Source: Bacillota bacterium (GTDB lineage: Bacteria > Bacillota > Bacilli > Paenibacillales > Paenibacillaceae). Taken from it: a stretch of DNA of 64,000 bases. The position numbers were made by a program, and so were the translations under genes. Each line of letters begins with the position of its first letter. The stretch's first letter is position 1. Under the pieces are notes generated by a model that had not been told where the DNA came from, did no database searches, and saw only the letters and a program-made list of their open reading frames with translations. The DNA is taken from contig JAEWPC010000059.1 of the NCBI GenBank assembly GCA_023460795.1, forward strand, positions 124,001 to 188,000, in the 5' to 3' direction. Of this stretch, positions 55,301 to 63,829 are shown one piece after another.

Positions 55301-56029
55301 GTTCAAATACGGCACGTCTCGAATGTCCGTCCGCTCGTAGGTCGAGATGAAGGACTTCATCTTGAATCCCGGGTTGACCACGCCAACGGGAAGGTTGGAG
55401 AGGTTGCCCGTCGCTTTGTAGGAGTCGGGTTGTACCGTGATATTCCAATATACGCTTGCCGTTACCGAGTTGCCGCTACCCAGGATGACTTCGGCTTGCT
55501 CGGGTAGTCCGAGCGATTCGACGGTTGGATTCGGCTGTCTTTCGAGTTCGTACGGAACGGGTATGTAGGGTACGGATCGTATGATGGTCGACGAATCCGC
55601 TATTGAAGCGTATGTAATCGTCGTTTCGAGAGCAAGGTTGTTGCTATTCGTGAATTCCGGCGGCTTGCCGGTCGGTTGATCAGAATTGACGGTGCCGATG
55701 ATAGGAAAGGTTTGCGCGCCATCGCCTGCCGGGACGGCTATCGCGGATGTATCCCACCAGACGTGGACGGTACGCCTGCTGTTATCGTCCAACAAGACTT
55801 CGGCCTCTGTCGGGAGCAGAGAGACGATGTCGCCGATGCTCGTCCCGCGCGCAACCGTAACCGGCTCGACGGTCGCTAACAGTTGAACGATATCCGGCAA
55901 CGCGGTCGTCGCAGTCGGTAACGCGTCAGGCGTAGCGGAATGGACGCGTGGAGCGATCGGAACGAAAGTGCTCAAGATTGAAACGCACATGAAGCAGATC
56001 AATAACCATTTGATTCGTAAAACTCGCAT
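52310..56029 (-). CDS. Large secreted Ig-repeat protein with C-terminal Cys/His domain
   Basis: A 1239-residue exported protein. ATG 56029 follows GGGAGG by 10 bases; the open frame to a TTG at 56047 contains that site. A signal peptide ends near VHSA (about residue 32). Roughly ten BIG4-type Ig modules of 90-100 residues follow (about 40-960), each carrying 'G-LPxQVEVxLxDG', a Trp strand, 'YDPS...QSFxVxG' and 'NLPxGVxN'; the last three are divergent. A further sandwich (about 970-1120) leads to a final domain with N-C1134-LAFAL, W-rich YLWYWYN and H1196 in YHFAKYD, a pattern that recalls the DUF7689-type Cys-His proteins. The modules likely project the tip from the cell wall; the tip activity is unknown. 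Confidence 0.82.
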   Translation of the reverse strand: MRVLRIKWLLICFMCVSILSTFVPIAPRVHSATPDALPTATTALPDIVQLLATVEPVTVARGTSIGDIVSLLPTEAEVLLDDNSRRTVHVWWDTSAIAVPAGDGAQTFPIIGTVNSDQPTGKPPEFTNSNNLALETTITYASIADSSTIIRSVPYIPVPYELERQPNPTVESLGLPEQAEVILGSGNSVTASVYWNITVQPDSYKATGNLSNLPVGVVNPGFKMKSFISTYERTDIRDVPYLNLTTNHGAPKTAQGFGLPEQIMVTLYNGEKWNLPVTWLMDNVAYDPSIQTMQWVYVSGQFDSLPPGATNSRKRMAFAQVQVAANPNNLEISGSPAQITSRVSVGAEKTVAGLGLPAQVNVPLSNGTRINVDVNWRLEWVGYDPTSTAAQSFYVTGNFTNLPVGVFNSNGYNVFALVITQARYITGFDYLYREFDNGAPKTVEGLQLPAQVEAWLNDGSRLLLGVDWNVASAPYNPDSRMEQSFTVYGSATQLPSGVTNMYNYRPQAYVYVAADPNVKYFADRLRSVNATVDNGVPATVAGFGLPAQVEVDLTDGSSVNIDVEWDVPGPYAPVYDPSNPLEQNLLIKGTYVNLPDGVVNTSYSYLWAHVKVKKAIPKEIVDTGNYLRIRLPYGTPKSLDSLELPSTVEVVLSDNSKRTLSVEWESEWWDGLDNYDPSSPDYQSFYVHGKFVNLPSGIYNSQGLRKHAFIEIFSHPSVTEVLEVPRKEIALTHEFELPDQVEVLLTNGVTTMKNVYWRPEYYSGNYSIQIFDHFKGFLKNTDGSLDYDRTFYLLFEQGKAVYQRLTFMETHMAQPMRHLKRLNDNYSDLYEGALPSQLQAELTDGSFIGVNMCWYRGETNLPRYNILGVPCGEFPEGVDNGDDVYYYGNIVPGEPEETEMQVADVQTFNEIMSLNDLPKQVAVSLTNGNTIMAPVNWNAVNLELLDDDEIAVAEGALYGLPSGVTNPDGKKSLAYIHKSITDLFYDFDIDKNHSTVNEQARNVRFVDSDGIIRIHVTSYDHPIQSATAAYNGKTIPLERISNNEFVAEWEPDASDRGLGVTMPNTAEGLEELKGSAVQGSFHALQVTIVPLAGTERSISKQVYVALQNEHDFKSEVTNLPIPRIVSPADAMYNCLAFALDKTDQYLWYWYNEGFTAPINPNHDEVIARLDIAGYERTFDLNEAAIIAFGSNGQIYHFAKYDPLSGFVTSKDAFKEVVVYEGVPEYSDEYGTAQLYFKKK

Positions 56030-56224
56030 AAATTCATATCCTCCCAATCTACAAATCTGGCATTAATAGTTAACCACAACCTACAATCTACTATACTTCT
56101 ACAAATTATTCCAATGACAAATCCCGACTGCGCAACTTGTACAGGGGCCGCTACGAACAAGTATGGCTTCGAATATCGTACAGGATGACGTGTTACGCTC
56201 GGCTTACATTCGGAGGGATGCTCT

Positions 56225-57290
56225 TTGGCGGACTTTTACATCTTCAGCGAAGCAGAAGCGGTCGACTACGCCCGTGGAATCGAGGGATTGTTCCCGGACG
56301 CAGCCAAGCTTGCCGCATTAGAGATTGGCAACGGCAATCTGAACCGCGTGTTTCGAATATCGGACGCGGAATCGGGGAAGAGCGTGATTCTTAAGCAAGC
56401 GTTGCCTTACGTCAAGGGAGTCGGAGAGTCGGTCCCCCTGTCGCTTGACCGAGTAAGCATCGAAAGCGAAGCCTTGCGCGTGCAATCTGAGATATGTCCC
56501 GATCTAACGCCGAGCATATACGCTTGCGACCCGGACCTGGCAGTCATAGCGATCGAGGATTTGAGCGATCACGTCGTCATGCGAAGCGGGCTTATGAAGG
56601 CGGGAGCGTTATCCGTTAGCGGGAGGAGAACTCGGGTCGTCTCTAGCGACCCTATCGTTCTTCACGTCGGATTTGGGGTCGTATTCGCAAGAGAAGAGGC
56701 GGGCGAGAGCTTTCGTTAATCCGGAGCTTTGGCCATAACCGAGGATATCGTCTTTGGCGCTCCTTATCGTAAAACCCGGATGAACCGATTCGAGCTTAGG
56801 ATTCGGGATGCCGTCGAGCGAATATGGACGGATACGGTTCGACGTCGGAACGGTAATCGGCAGCTTGCTGCTGAACTTCGCGGGACAAGAGGGATGGAGC
56901 GCGGATGAACGGGAGCGTCGGGAGTATCGCGAGTACTTGCTAGATACCGCATACGACCTATGGTCGCAATTCGAGCGTCGATTCCTGGAGCTATGGGACA
57001 GCCATGCGACCGACCGGTTGGCGAAGACGAGAGGCTATCAGGATTCGTACGTATCCAGACTGCTCCAAGACGCGATCGGCTACGCCGGAGCGATTGCCGT
57101 GTGCCGCGTACACGGATTTATCCGCGTCGCGGACATCGAGAATATCGAAGATCCCGACGCCCGCGAACGAGCGCAACGAATCGCGCTGGAGATCGGCGCG
57201 GCATGGATCAAGCGGAATCGCTCCGCCGTATCGATCGAAGAGGCGCTGACGATCGCACGCGAAACCGTAAAAGAGGCCTCGCCCGATTAA
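56225..57290 (+). pseudogene. mtnK: Broken methylthioribose kinase gene
   Basis: TTG 56225 starts a normal MtnK N-terminus (NGNLNRVFRISD, VILKQALPYVKGVGES, IEDLSDHVVMRSGLM). Near 56620 the frame is lost; ELGSSLATLSFFTSDLGSYS and NPELW continue in another. Near 56731-56736 a further single-base loss shifts to ITEDIVFGAPYRKTRMNRFE. At about 56833 the frame jumps straight to GFDVGTVIGSLLLNF, deleting some 60 residues that in MtnK hold the HGDLHTGSI catalytic loop and the DPEFAFYGP metal site. The C-terminus then runs intact to 57290. The enzyme, which phosphorylates methylthioribose in methionine salvage, cannot be made. The partner mtnA is not adjacent. Confidence 0.88.
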
Positions 57291-57327
57291 AAGGCGAGAG
57301 CCTCATTGCTTGTTGCGTCTATTAGGG

Positions 57328-57540
57328 TTAATCCCGAATCGATAAACGTTGCAAGTCGGCTTCCGCCTGCTCGGGTTGGCCCGCATTCCGGTAAGCCGTG
57401 CCGAGGAACTGCCTTACTTCCCGTACTTGGGCGTCCGTAAGGTAGCCGGGATCGTGCCTGCTCCGTTCAAGCAAGAAGGTAAAGTCTTCGATCGCGATAG
57501 CCGAGCGCCGGAAGAAAGCCTCCGGCAGCCTTAGACAGAT
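57328..57540 (-). pseudogene. Possible remnant of a TPR-like protein gene
   Basis: The minus frame ending at 57328 encodes AIEDFTFLLERSRHDPGYLT and FLGTAYRNAGQPEQAEADLQ, which read like the last TPR helices of a larger protein. No start codon with a ribosome site was found, and the frame runs upstream into the end of the SDR gene. It is either a relic, fitting the neighbouring broken mtnK, or a chance frame. Confidence 0.35.
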
Positions 57541-57562
57541 GTTCCCGCGCCGTAACGTTGAA

Positions 57563-58276
57563 TTAAATGAATCGATGCCCGCCATCCACATGCAGAACGG
57601 TGCCGGTCACGAATCGGTTCTGGATGAGGTAAAGCACGCCTTGCGCAACATCTTCGGCCGTTCTGACCCGTTTCACGGGAAGCTTGCTTGCAATCGTCTC
57701 GTACAATTGGTTCCGAGCCTCCTCGGTCATTCTGCTGCGCGCCGGAGTGTCGATAATACCGGGAGATACGATATTAACGCGTATCGGGGCGAGCTCCAAG
57801 GAGAGCGTCCGGCCGAGATTCGAGACGGCGGCGTTAACCGCGCCAAGCGCTGCCGAACCGACCATCGGCTTGTATGCGACGACTCCTGAGAACAAAGTGA
57901 TCGAACCGTTCTCGTTCACGTTCGGAGCACCGTATTTGGCGGCATAATATTGCCCCCAGAACTTGTTATCGAACAATTTCCGGGCGCTGGCGACGTCCGT
58001 GTCCAGGAACGAACCGCCGGACGTTTCCGCGGCGCTGACGACGAGATGATCGAACCGTCCGATCATGCCGAACAATTCCTTCACTTGCTGTTCATCTGTT
58101 GTATCCAGAACGAACGTCTTGGCCTTTGGTCCGAGTTTCTCTTGCGCTTGCCGCAGCTTCTGTTCCGAACGGCTGGCGATGATGATATCCGCGCCAAGCT
58201 CGATCGCTTGCCGAGCGGTTTCCAATCCGATTCCGGAGCTGCCTCCGATAATGACGATTGTCTGATTTCGAAGCAT
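57563..58276 (-). CDS. Short-chain dehydrogenase/reductase lacking the usual catalytic pair
   Basis: A 237-residue Rossmann-fold protein with nucleotide-binding GGSSGIG (residues 11-17), DTTDE after strand 3 and C-terminal VDGGHRFI. The catalytic strand FSGVVAYKPMVGSAALGAVNAAV keeps a Ser but shows no YxxxK: the positions of Tyr and Lys are Ala and Val, as in some atypical SDR proteins. It might therefore use another mechanism or only bind nucleotide. AGGAGG precedes the ATG. It is divergent from an HxlR regulator, a very common pairing for oxidoreductases induced by reactive electrophiles. Confidence 0.87.
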   Translation of the reverse strand: MLRNQTIVIIGGSSGIGLETARQAIELGADIIIASRSEQKLRQAQEKLGPKAKTFVLDTTDEQQVKELFGMIGRFDHLVVSAAETSGGSFLDTDVASARKLFDNKFWGQYYAAKYGAPNVNENGSITLFSGVVAYKPMVGSAALGAVNAAVSNLGRTLSLELAPIRVNIVSPGIIDTPARSRMTEEARNQLYETIASKLPVKRVRTAEDVAQGVLYLIQNRFVTGTVLHVDGGHRFI

Positions 58277-58329
58277 TTGATTTCCTCCTCACATAAGATC
58301 CACAACGCCATTATAGATACACAACTTTA

Positions 58330-58371
58330 TTTTCGGAAGTAGTGATACTAAATACATATAGTTTCCGAAAA
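58330..58371. promoter_or_regulatory. Inverted repeat in SDR/HxlR divergent region
   Basis: TTTTCGGAA (58330-58338) and TTCCGAAAA (58363-58371) are perfect 9-bp inverted arms enclosing an AT-rich core with ACTA...TAGT symmetry. HxlR proteins bind such sites as dimers, so this is a likely autoregulatory operator acting on both genes. Confidence 0.6.
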
Positions 58372-58419
58372 GGAAGTAATGGGCTACAATGAACCTATTG
58401 AGAACTGGGGAGTGATCCA

Positions 58420-58758
58420 ATGAGCCATATAGAGCCGGTAAAGCTTGAGAAGGGAACCCCGGGCGTGCCTTGCCCCATCGCGAAGACGCTCGATATCATC
58501 GGGACGAAGTGGACGTTCCTCATCCTTCGCGATTTGTTGATCGAAGGGACGCTTCGATTCAGCGATCTGCTGAAGTCGATGGACGGGATCAGCCCGAAGA
58601 CGTTGTCGCTCAGGCTGAGAGAACTGGAGGATCACGGTCTCTTGATTAGGAAGGTGTATCCGGAAGTTCCTCCGCGAGTAGAATACACGTTGACCGAACA
58701 AGGGAAACGATTGGAAGGCGTCTTTATCGAACTGAAGAAATTCGGGTTGGACCTATAG
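58420..58758 (+). CDS. HxlR-family transcriptional regulator
   Basis: A 112-residue winged-helix regulator with the family-typical start CPIAKTLDIIGTKWTFLILR (Cys22 at the redox-sensing position used by several HxlR proteins), FSDLLKSMDGISPKTLSLRLRELE recognition helix and the wing VPPRVEYTLTEQGK. GGGGAGTG precedes the ATG. It faces the SDR gene across the palindrome at 58330 and probably controls it in response to aldehydes or quinones; that ligand class is from family knowledge. Confidence 0.9.
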   Translation: MSHIEPVKLEKGTPGVPCPIAKTLDIIGTKWTFLILRDLLIEGTLRFSDLLKSMDGISPKTLSLRLRELEDHGLLIRKVYPEVPPRVEYTLTEQGKRLEGVFIELKKFGLDL

Positions 58759-58790
58759 GCTGTTTGAGGTCATGAATAAGAAGTTTTAAG

Positions 58791-58822
58791 AGCCCGCTAC
58801 CTATGCGTAGCGGGCTTTTTCC
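58791..58822 (+). terminator. Terminator of HxlR gene
   Basis: AGCCCGCTAC (58791-58800) pairs with GTAGCGGGCT (58807-58816) over a 6-base loop, then TTTTT. The following 230 bases before the chitinase hold a possible 18-codon leader at 58969 but no clear promoter. Confidence 0.92.
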
Positions 58823-59049
58823 GTCCTATAAACTTCGCATTCCTCAGAAATTTATCCCCCGATTATGGAAATGTCCACCTTACGAGTATCCGCTTTATGT
58901 CTCATGATAAAGTTAGGCTACAACAAATAACATTAATGGCATAAATTACATGTTATAGGTGGTGATCGATGAGCATACATCGTTTCGACCTTATTTTGGC
59001 GTGCAGTTCTTTCATACTCTACTAATTTCTATTCCTAGAGGTGAATTCC

Positions 59050-62000
59050 TTGAACTTATCGATACGAAAAATCACTTTGAACGTTCATTTCTACGTCGCG
59101 TTGATCCTGATCGCGGGAATGCTCTCTTTCGTGCCGAGCATTCAAGCGGAAGAACCTGCGAAAACAGGTCCGACGAACCTGCGCATCGCGCAAGACGAGA
59201 GCGGCAACGATCTGATCACGCACAATACGGCCCAAATCGCCTGGGATTTAATCGGAGACGAGACGAACAACAACGATATCGACATCTGGAACGCGGATAC
59301 GAACGCCTGGGTCACTTGGGGCGATCGAGGCCATCAGGTCATCGGCGGACTGAAGCCCGAAACGACGTATCGCGTGTATATTACTTGGTACGCCGACAGA
59401 CCGTCGCTAGACTATAAGAGCAACGTCATAGAGTTTACGACGAAAGCGGATACAAGCGCCTACCCTGAGCCGCCTCTCGTACCGCCGCAGCATTTGCGGA
59501 CAACGGGAATTTCCGAATCCGGAATAACGCTGCAATGGACGGGTACGCCGGGGGCGAACGGCTACGACGTGTACGTAAACGGCGAGTGGAAGCAGGGAGT
59601 GTGGGACGGCTCGAATACGGTCACCTACGCGTTCCCGGAAGGGAGCAGCGTCACCGGAGCCGTCTACCGATTCGAAGTCGCGGCGCAGAATTTACCTAAG
59701 ACTTCGGCGAACAGCAACGCCGTCACGATCACTTGGGGCGAGTTGGCCGCTCCGCGCGACGTGCAGGCGGTAACGGCGACGCGAACGACCGTATCCCTCG
59801 GCTGGGCGGAGACGCCAGGGGCCACCGGATACGACATCTACGCGGACGGCGTCTTGATCGGTTCTAGCACGGAACCGCGATATGTCGCGGAAGGACTTCA
59901 AGAGGGTCACGCCTACGCCTTCAAGGTCGCAGCGAAGAACGCGTTATGGCGATCGCCGGACAGCGCGCCCGTGACGGTCGTTCCCGGCGCAGACTACAAT
60001 ATCATTTCGTATTACGCCTTATGGGCAGCGAGCGAGACCGGGCGTAACTTCAAACCGTCGGACGTAGACGTCTCGCAGCTGACGCATATCAATCTCGCCT
60101 TCTCGGATTTATGCTGGATGGGGTTCGGCTCGGGCGCGGCTGCGTGTCAGAACGCCTCCATTCCGCTGCAGCAGGACTATGTGTTCGATGGCGAAATGAT
60201 CGTCGGCGACCCTACGGCGGATGTAGCGCTGTTCTCGCAATGGGCGGCCATTCGGGATGCGAACCCGCATCTGAAGCTGATGATTTCCGTCGGCGGCTGG
60301 TCGTGGTCGAACCATTTCTCGAACATGGCGAGTACCGAGGAAACTCGCCGTGCGTTCGCGAACTCCGTCGTCGATTTCCTTCGGGCCTACAAGCTGGACG
60401 GCGTCGATATCGACTGGGAGTATCCGGTGGAAGGCGGCGAGGACGATAACTCCCGCGGGCCGGGAGACCGCGACAACTTCGTGCTGATGGCGCAGACGCT
60501 GCGGGATACGCTGGACGCCGCCGGCTCGATTGACGGCAAATATTATTTGTCCACGATCGCCGCGGGGCAGGGCGACAACTTCGTCGCGAACGCGAATCTA
60601 GCGCTGTCGTCGCGTTATCTCGACTTTATCAACGTGATGACCTACGATTACAGCGGCAGCTGGGATAAGCTAGCCCATCACAACTCGCCGCTCTATTACG
60701 ATCGCCTTCATCCGGAAAGCTATGCGATGAGGAACAACGTGCTAGGGGCCGTATCCAGCTTCGCAAGCGGCGGCGTCCCGCACTATAGGCTCACCGTTGG
60801 CATTCCGTTCTACGGCAAAGGCTGGATCGGCTGCCCGCCGGGCGGACAGTATCAGACGTGCGCGGGAGCGACGGACTTCGGAACGTGGGAGAACGGGATA
60901 TTCGACTTCACCGATATTCAGCGCAACTATCTCACCCAGGATTCGTTCGACGCCTATTGGAACGATGCTTCCAAGACGGCGTATCTGTACAATCCCGACA
61001 CCGGCGTATTCATCACCTACAACGACGAGCGGACGATGATGTACACGGCGTCGCTCGTGAAATCCCAAGACTTGGCGGGCGCCATGAGCTGGGAAATCAG
61101 CGGGGACCGCAATCGGACGCTGACGACGCGGCTGGCGAAGGATCTGCCGATCGCAGGGATTCCCGATGCGACGGCGCTTGCTGCGCCGACAGGCGTTCGA
61201 GCCAAAGCAGCGAGTACGAATAGTCTCGACATCCAATGGGACGCTGTCCCAAGAGCCACGGCATACGAGGTGTACGTCGGCAAAGCCTATGCGGGTACGA
61301 CGTCCGATACGAAGCTCACGTTGAACGGTCTTGCGGCGGATACGAGCTACGTCGTCCAAGTGCTCGCGATCGAGCAGCAAGGAAGCGTGCTTAGCGAAGT
61401 TTCGGCTTTCAGCAGCGCGATAACGGCCAAGACAACGCCTGCGTCGGGTCCGAATACGACGTACGTTCCGCCGTATATCCCGCAAGCGCCGAAGGAAGGT
61501 TTGGAGACGAAGAAGTCTCAGACGGGCGACAAGCTTAGCTTGACTGTAATAACGGATGCAGCGCTTAGATCGATCGGTTCCTCCGCGGCGACTGCGTTCC
61601 TTGTCGCCATCGAGGGAGAGGCTAAGCAGGCGGAGGTCGACGTACCGAAGCAAATCACGGAAGCCATGGCTTCCAAAGCTGCCGATGCGACGCTCATCGT
61701 TCGGTGGGACGATGTTGCGTTCGAAATCCCGGTGGCGGCGCTTCCTTCCGGCGCGGACATCCGCATCTCCATCGCGTCGGCGGACGGGCAAGTTTCGGAA
61801 GCGTGGAAGAAGCTTGCGGACGATACCGGTTATGCGTCCATCGGGTCGCCGGTCTCCTTCAACATCGAGAGCAAGCAACCGGACGGCTCCTACGACGAAT
61901 GGCAGTCCGCAGACCTTTATCTCGCTCATACGTTCAAGGTCAAAGCAACGGAGGTCGATAGGAAGCACGTGGCCGGCGTCGTCTTCGATCCGAAGACCAA

Positions 62001-62673
62001 CGCTTTCCATCCGGTGCCTGTACGGTTCGAGGAAGGCTCGGACGGCGCGTTGATCGTGAAGCTGCTGCGCCAAGGCAACAGCGTATACGGTCTGTTGAAG
62101 ACGAACGTATCTATTGTTGACGACCTGCCGGACTGGGCCCGTTCCGACGTCGAACTGGCGGCGTCCCGATTGATCGTCCAAGGCGACACGGCGGATTCGT
62201 TCGGAGCGGATCGAGCTTTGACGCGAGCCGAGGTCGCTTCCTTAATCGTGAAAGCGCTCGGTATTCTGCCCGATCCATCGTCGCTCGGCAGCGGGTTTAC
62301 GGATGTCGACGCCGACTCCGAATACGCGGCGGACATCGCTGCGGCGACTCTCGCGGGTCTGGTAACCGGCAGAGGGGGCGGCATCTTCGATCCTTCTGCT
62401 CTCGTTACCCGTGAAGAAATGGCCGTTATTATCGCAAGAGCGTTAACCTATGCGACCGGCCAAGAGAAACCTTCCGATACCGCGGCATTGGAGCGATTCT
62501 CGGACCGAGGCGCCGTCTCCGGATACGCGAAGGCATCTGTCGCGCATCTCGTGGAGCGCGGCATCATGAAAGGCGTGTCGGCCGATAAGCTGGCGCCGAA
62601 GGCGAACGTTACCAAAGCTCAAGCGACGGTGCTCGCGATGAAGCTGCTTCGCAAAGCGGGGCTGCTCGATTAA
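59050..62673 (+). CDS. Cell-surface GH18 chitinase with fibronectin III and SLH domains
   Basis: A 1207-residue exported enzyme. TTG 59050 is preferred because AGAGGTG lies about 6 bases upstream; GTG 59041 is part of that site. Signal peptide to about 33; three fibronectin III-like domains (about 40-140, 145-225, 230-315); GH18 barrel (about 318-690) with D450-D453-D455-E457 in DGVDIDWEY and MTYDYSGSW; a fourth fibronectin III domain (about 700-790); a linker and a beta-rich domain (about 820-1010); then three SLH motifs (about 1010-1207; ALTRAEVASLIVKAL, LVTREEMAVIIARAL, NVTKAQATVLAMKLL) that would bind pyruvylated wall polymers. It should digest chitin at the cell surface. A terminator follows. 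Confidence 0.93.
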   Translation: MNLSIRKITLNVHFYVALILIAGMLSFVPSIQAEEPAKTGPTNLRIAQDESGNDLITHNTAQIAWDLIGDETNNNDIDIWNADTNAWVTWGDRGHQVIGGLKPETTYRVYITWYADRPSLDYKSNVIEFTTKADTSAYPEPPLVPPQHLRTTGISESGITLQWTGTPGANGYDVYVNGEWKQGVWDGSNTVTYAFPEGSSVTGAVYRFEVAAQNLPKTSANSNAVTITWGELAAPRDVQAVTATRTTVSLGWAETPGATGYDIYADGVLIGSSTEPRYVAEGLQEGHAYAFKVAAKNALWRSPDSAPVTVVPGADYNIISYYALWAASETGRNFKPSDVDVSQLTHINLAFSDLCWMGFGSGAAACQNASIPLQQDYVFDGEMIVGDPTADVALFSQWAAIRDANPHLKLMISVGGWSWSNHFSNMASTEETRRAFANSVVDFLRAYKLDGVDIDWEYPVEGGEDDNSRGPGDRDNFVLMAQTLRDTLDAAGSIDGKYYLSTIAAGQGDNFVANANLALSSRYLDFINVMTYDYSGSWDKLAHHNSPLYYDRLHPESYAMRNNVLGAVSSFASGGVPHYRLTVGIPFYGKGWIGCPPGGQYQTCAGATDFGTWENGIFDFTDIQRNYLTQDSFDAYWNDASKTAYLYNPDTGVFITYNDERTMMYTASLVKSQDLAGAMSWEISGDRNRTLTTRLAKDLPIAGIPDATALAAPTGVRAKAASTNSLDIQWDAVPRATAYEVYVGKAYAGTTSDTKLTLNGLAADTSYVVQVLAIEQQGSVLSEVSAFSSAITAKTTPASGPNTTYVPPYIPQAPKEGLETKKSQTGDKLSLTVITDAALRSIGSSAATAFLVAIEGEAKQAEVDVPKQITEAMASKAADATLIVRWDDVAFEIPVAALPSGADIRISIASADGQVSEAWKKLADDTGYASIGSPVSFNIESKQPDGSYDEWQSADLYLAHTFKVKATEVDRKHVAGVVFDPKTNAFHPVPVRFEEGSDGALIVKLLRQGNSVYGLLKTNVSIVDDLPDWARSDVELAASRLIVQGDTADSFGADRALTRAEVASLIVKALGILPDPSSLGSGFTDVDADSEYAADIAAATLAGLVTGRGGGIFDPSALVTREEMAVIIARALTYATGQEKPSDTAALERFSDRGAVSGYAKASVAHLVERGIMKGVSADKLAPKANVTKAQATVLAMKLLRKAGLLD

Positions 62674-62694
62674 GAGAAAGCATCATGCAATGGT

Positions 62695-62738
62695 ACGGCG
62701 ATCTTATCCCGATCTCGGGAGAAGGTCGCCGTTTTTAT
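62695..62738 (+). terminator. Terminator of chitinase gene
   Basis: ACGGCGATCTT (62695-62705) pairs with AAGGTCGCCGT (62722-62732) with one mismatch; an inner CCCGATCTCGGG hairpin tops it, then TTTTTAT. Confidence 0.85.
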
Positions 62739-62739
62739 A

Positions 62740-62764
62740 TGAATGAACCTCACGTTCATATTCA
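62740..62764. promoter_or_regulatory. Candidate operator before DrrAB-type genes
   Basis: TGAATGAAC (62740-62748) and GTTCATATTCA (62754-62764) form an imperfect inverted repeat with TGAAC/GTTCA arms, followed by a possible -10 TATAAA near 62785. Exporters of this kind are often repressed by TetR proteins binding such sites; no regulator gene is in view. Confidence 0.35.
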
Positions 62765-62818
62765 ATTCACAAACACGCATTAGATTATAAACATCAAAGA
62801 TCTTAGGAGGAACCACTC

Positions 62819-63829
62819 ATGACTTACTCGCACAACAACGAATGGGCCGTAGAAGCTCGCGGGCTCGTCAAGACGTTCGGAGACAACCGCGCCGTTGACG
62901 GCGTCGATCTGAACGTCCGCGCCGGGTCGATCTACGGCGTGCTCGGTCCGAACGGGGCAGGCAAGACGACAACGATCCGCATGCTCGCGACGCTGCTCCG
63001 GCTCGACGCCGGTACGGCGAGAATATTCGGACACGACGTCTCGAAGGAAGCGAACATCGTCAGACAGCTCATCGGCGTCACGGGACAGTACGCTTCGGTA
63101 GACGAGTCGCTTAGCGCGACGGAGAATCTGATCATTTTCTCCAGATTGCTCGGACTCGGTCGCGCAGAAGCGCGTCGCAAAGCCGAGGAATTGCTCGAGG
63201 AATTCGGCTTGACCGAAGCGGCGAAACGGCCGCTTAAGCACTTCTCCGGCGGCATGCGCCGCAGATTGGACCTTGCGTCAAGCTTGATCGCCCAGCCGCC
63301 GCTCATCTTCCTCGACGAGCCGACGACCGGACTCGATCCGCGTACCCGCGCCCAGATGTGGGATACGATCCGAAGGCTCGTGAAGACGGGCTCGACCGTC
63401 CTGCTGACGACGCAATATCTCGACGAAGCCGATCAGCTTGCGGACCGGATCGCGGTTATAGACAGAGGACACGTCGTCGCGGAAGGAACCGTGGACGAAC
63501 TGAAAGCTTCGGTCGGCAATTCGTCGCTGCATTTGCGAGTGGAGAATCCGCTCGATATCGATGCGGCCCGCCGGTTGATCGAGAGCGTGCTAAAGGTTCC
63601 GTCTAGCGTGTCTTCCGAAGCGAGGACGATAACCGCTCCGATGGCGGACGCCGACGCGGTTACGGACTTGCTCATCGCGCTTCGCGAGCAAGGAATCCGC
63701 CTGGAAGAGATGAGCGTACAGAAACCGACGTTAGACGAAGTGTTCCTGACCATTACCGGGCATCCCGCGGAAGAGCAGTCGTCGCAGGGTCCCGCCGAAT
63801 CGAATGCGAAGAAGGTGGCAAGCTTATGA
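62819..63829 (+). CDS. ABC-2 exporter ATP-binding protein (DrrA type)
   Basis: A 336-residue ATPase with Walker A GPNGAGKTTT, Q-loop TGQYASVDESLSATENL, signature FSGGMRRRLDL, Walker B LIFLDEPTTGLDPRTR and a DrrA-type C-terminal domain (about 225-320; KPTLDEVFLTITGH). Proteins of this group confer daunorubicin-type or other drug/polyketide export. AGGAGG precedes the ATG by 8-9 bases. It overlaps its permease gene by 4 bases (ATGA). Confidence 0.92.
   Translation: MTYSHNNEWAVEARGLVKTFGDNRAVDGVDLNVRAGSIYGVLGPNGAGKTTTIRMLATLLRLDAGTARIFGHDVSKEANIVRQLIGVTGQYASVDESLSATENLIIFSRLLGLGRAEARRKAEELLEEFGLTEAAKRPLKHFSGGMRRRLDLASSLIAQPPLIFLDEPTTGLDPRTRAQMWDTIRRLVKTGSTVLLTTQYLDEADQLADRIAVIDRGHVVAEGTVDELKASVGNSSLHLRVENPLDIDAARRLIESVLKVPSSVSSEARTITAPMADADAVTDLLIALREQGIRLEEMSVQKPTLDEVFLTITGHPAEEQSSQGPAESNAKKVASL

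Noticed and set aside
58969..59025. Eighteen-codon leader peptide before the chitinase gene
   Set aside because: It has an AGGTGGTG ribosome-like site and ATG, but no attenuator structure or codon run to support a regulatory leader; left out as unproven.
60742..62181. Long antisense frame (479 codons) inside the chitinase gene
   Set aside because: Arg-rich, low-complexity product typical of the complementary strand of GC-rich coding DNA; no ribosome site or recognised domain.
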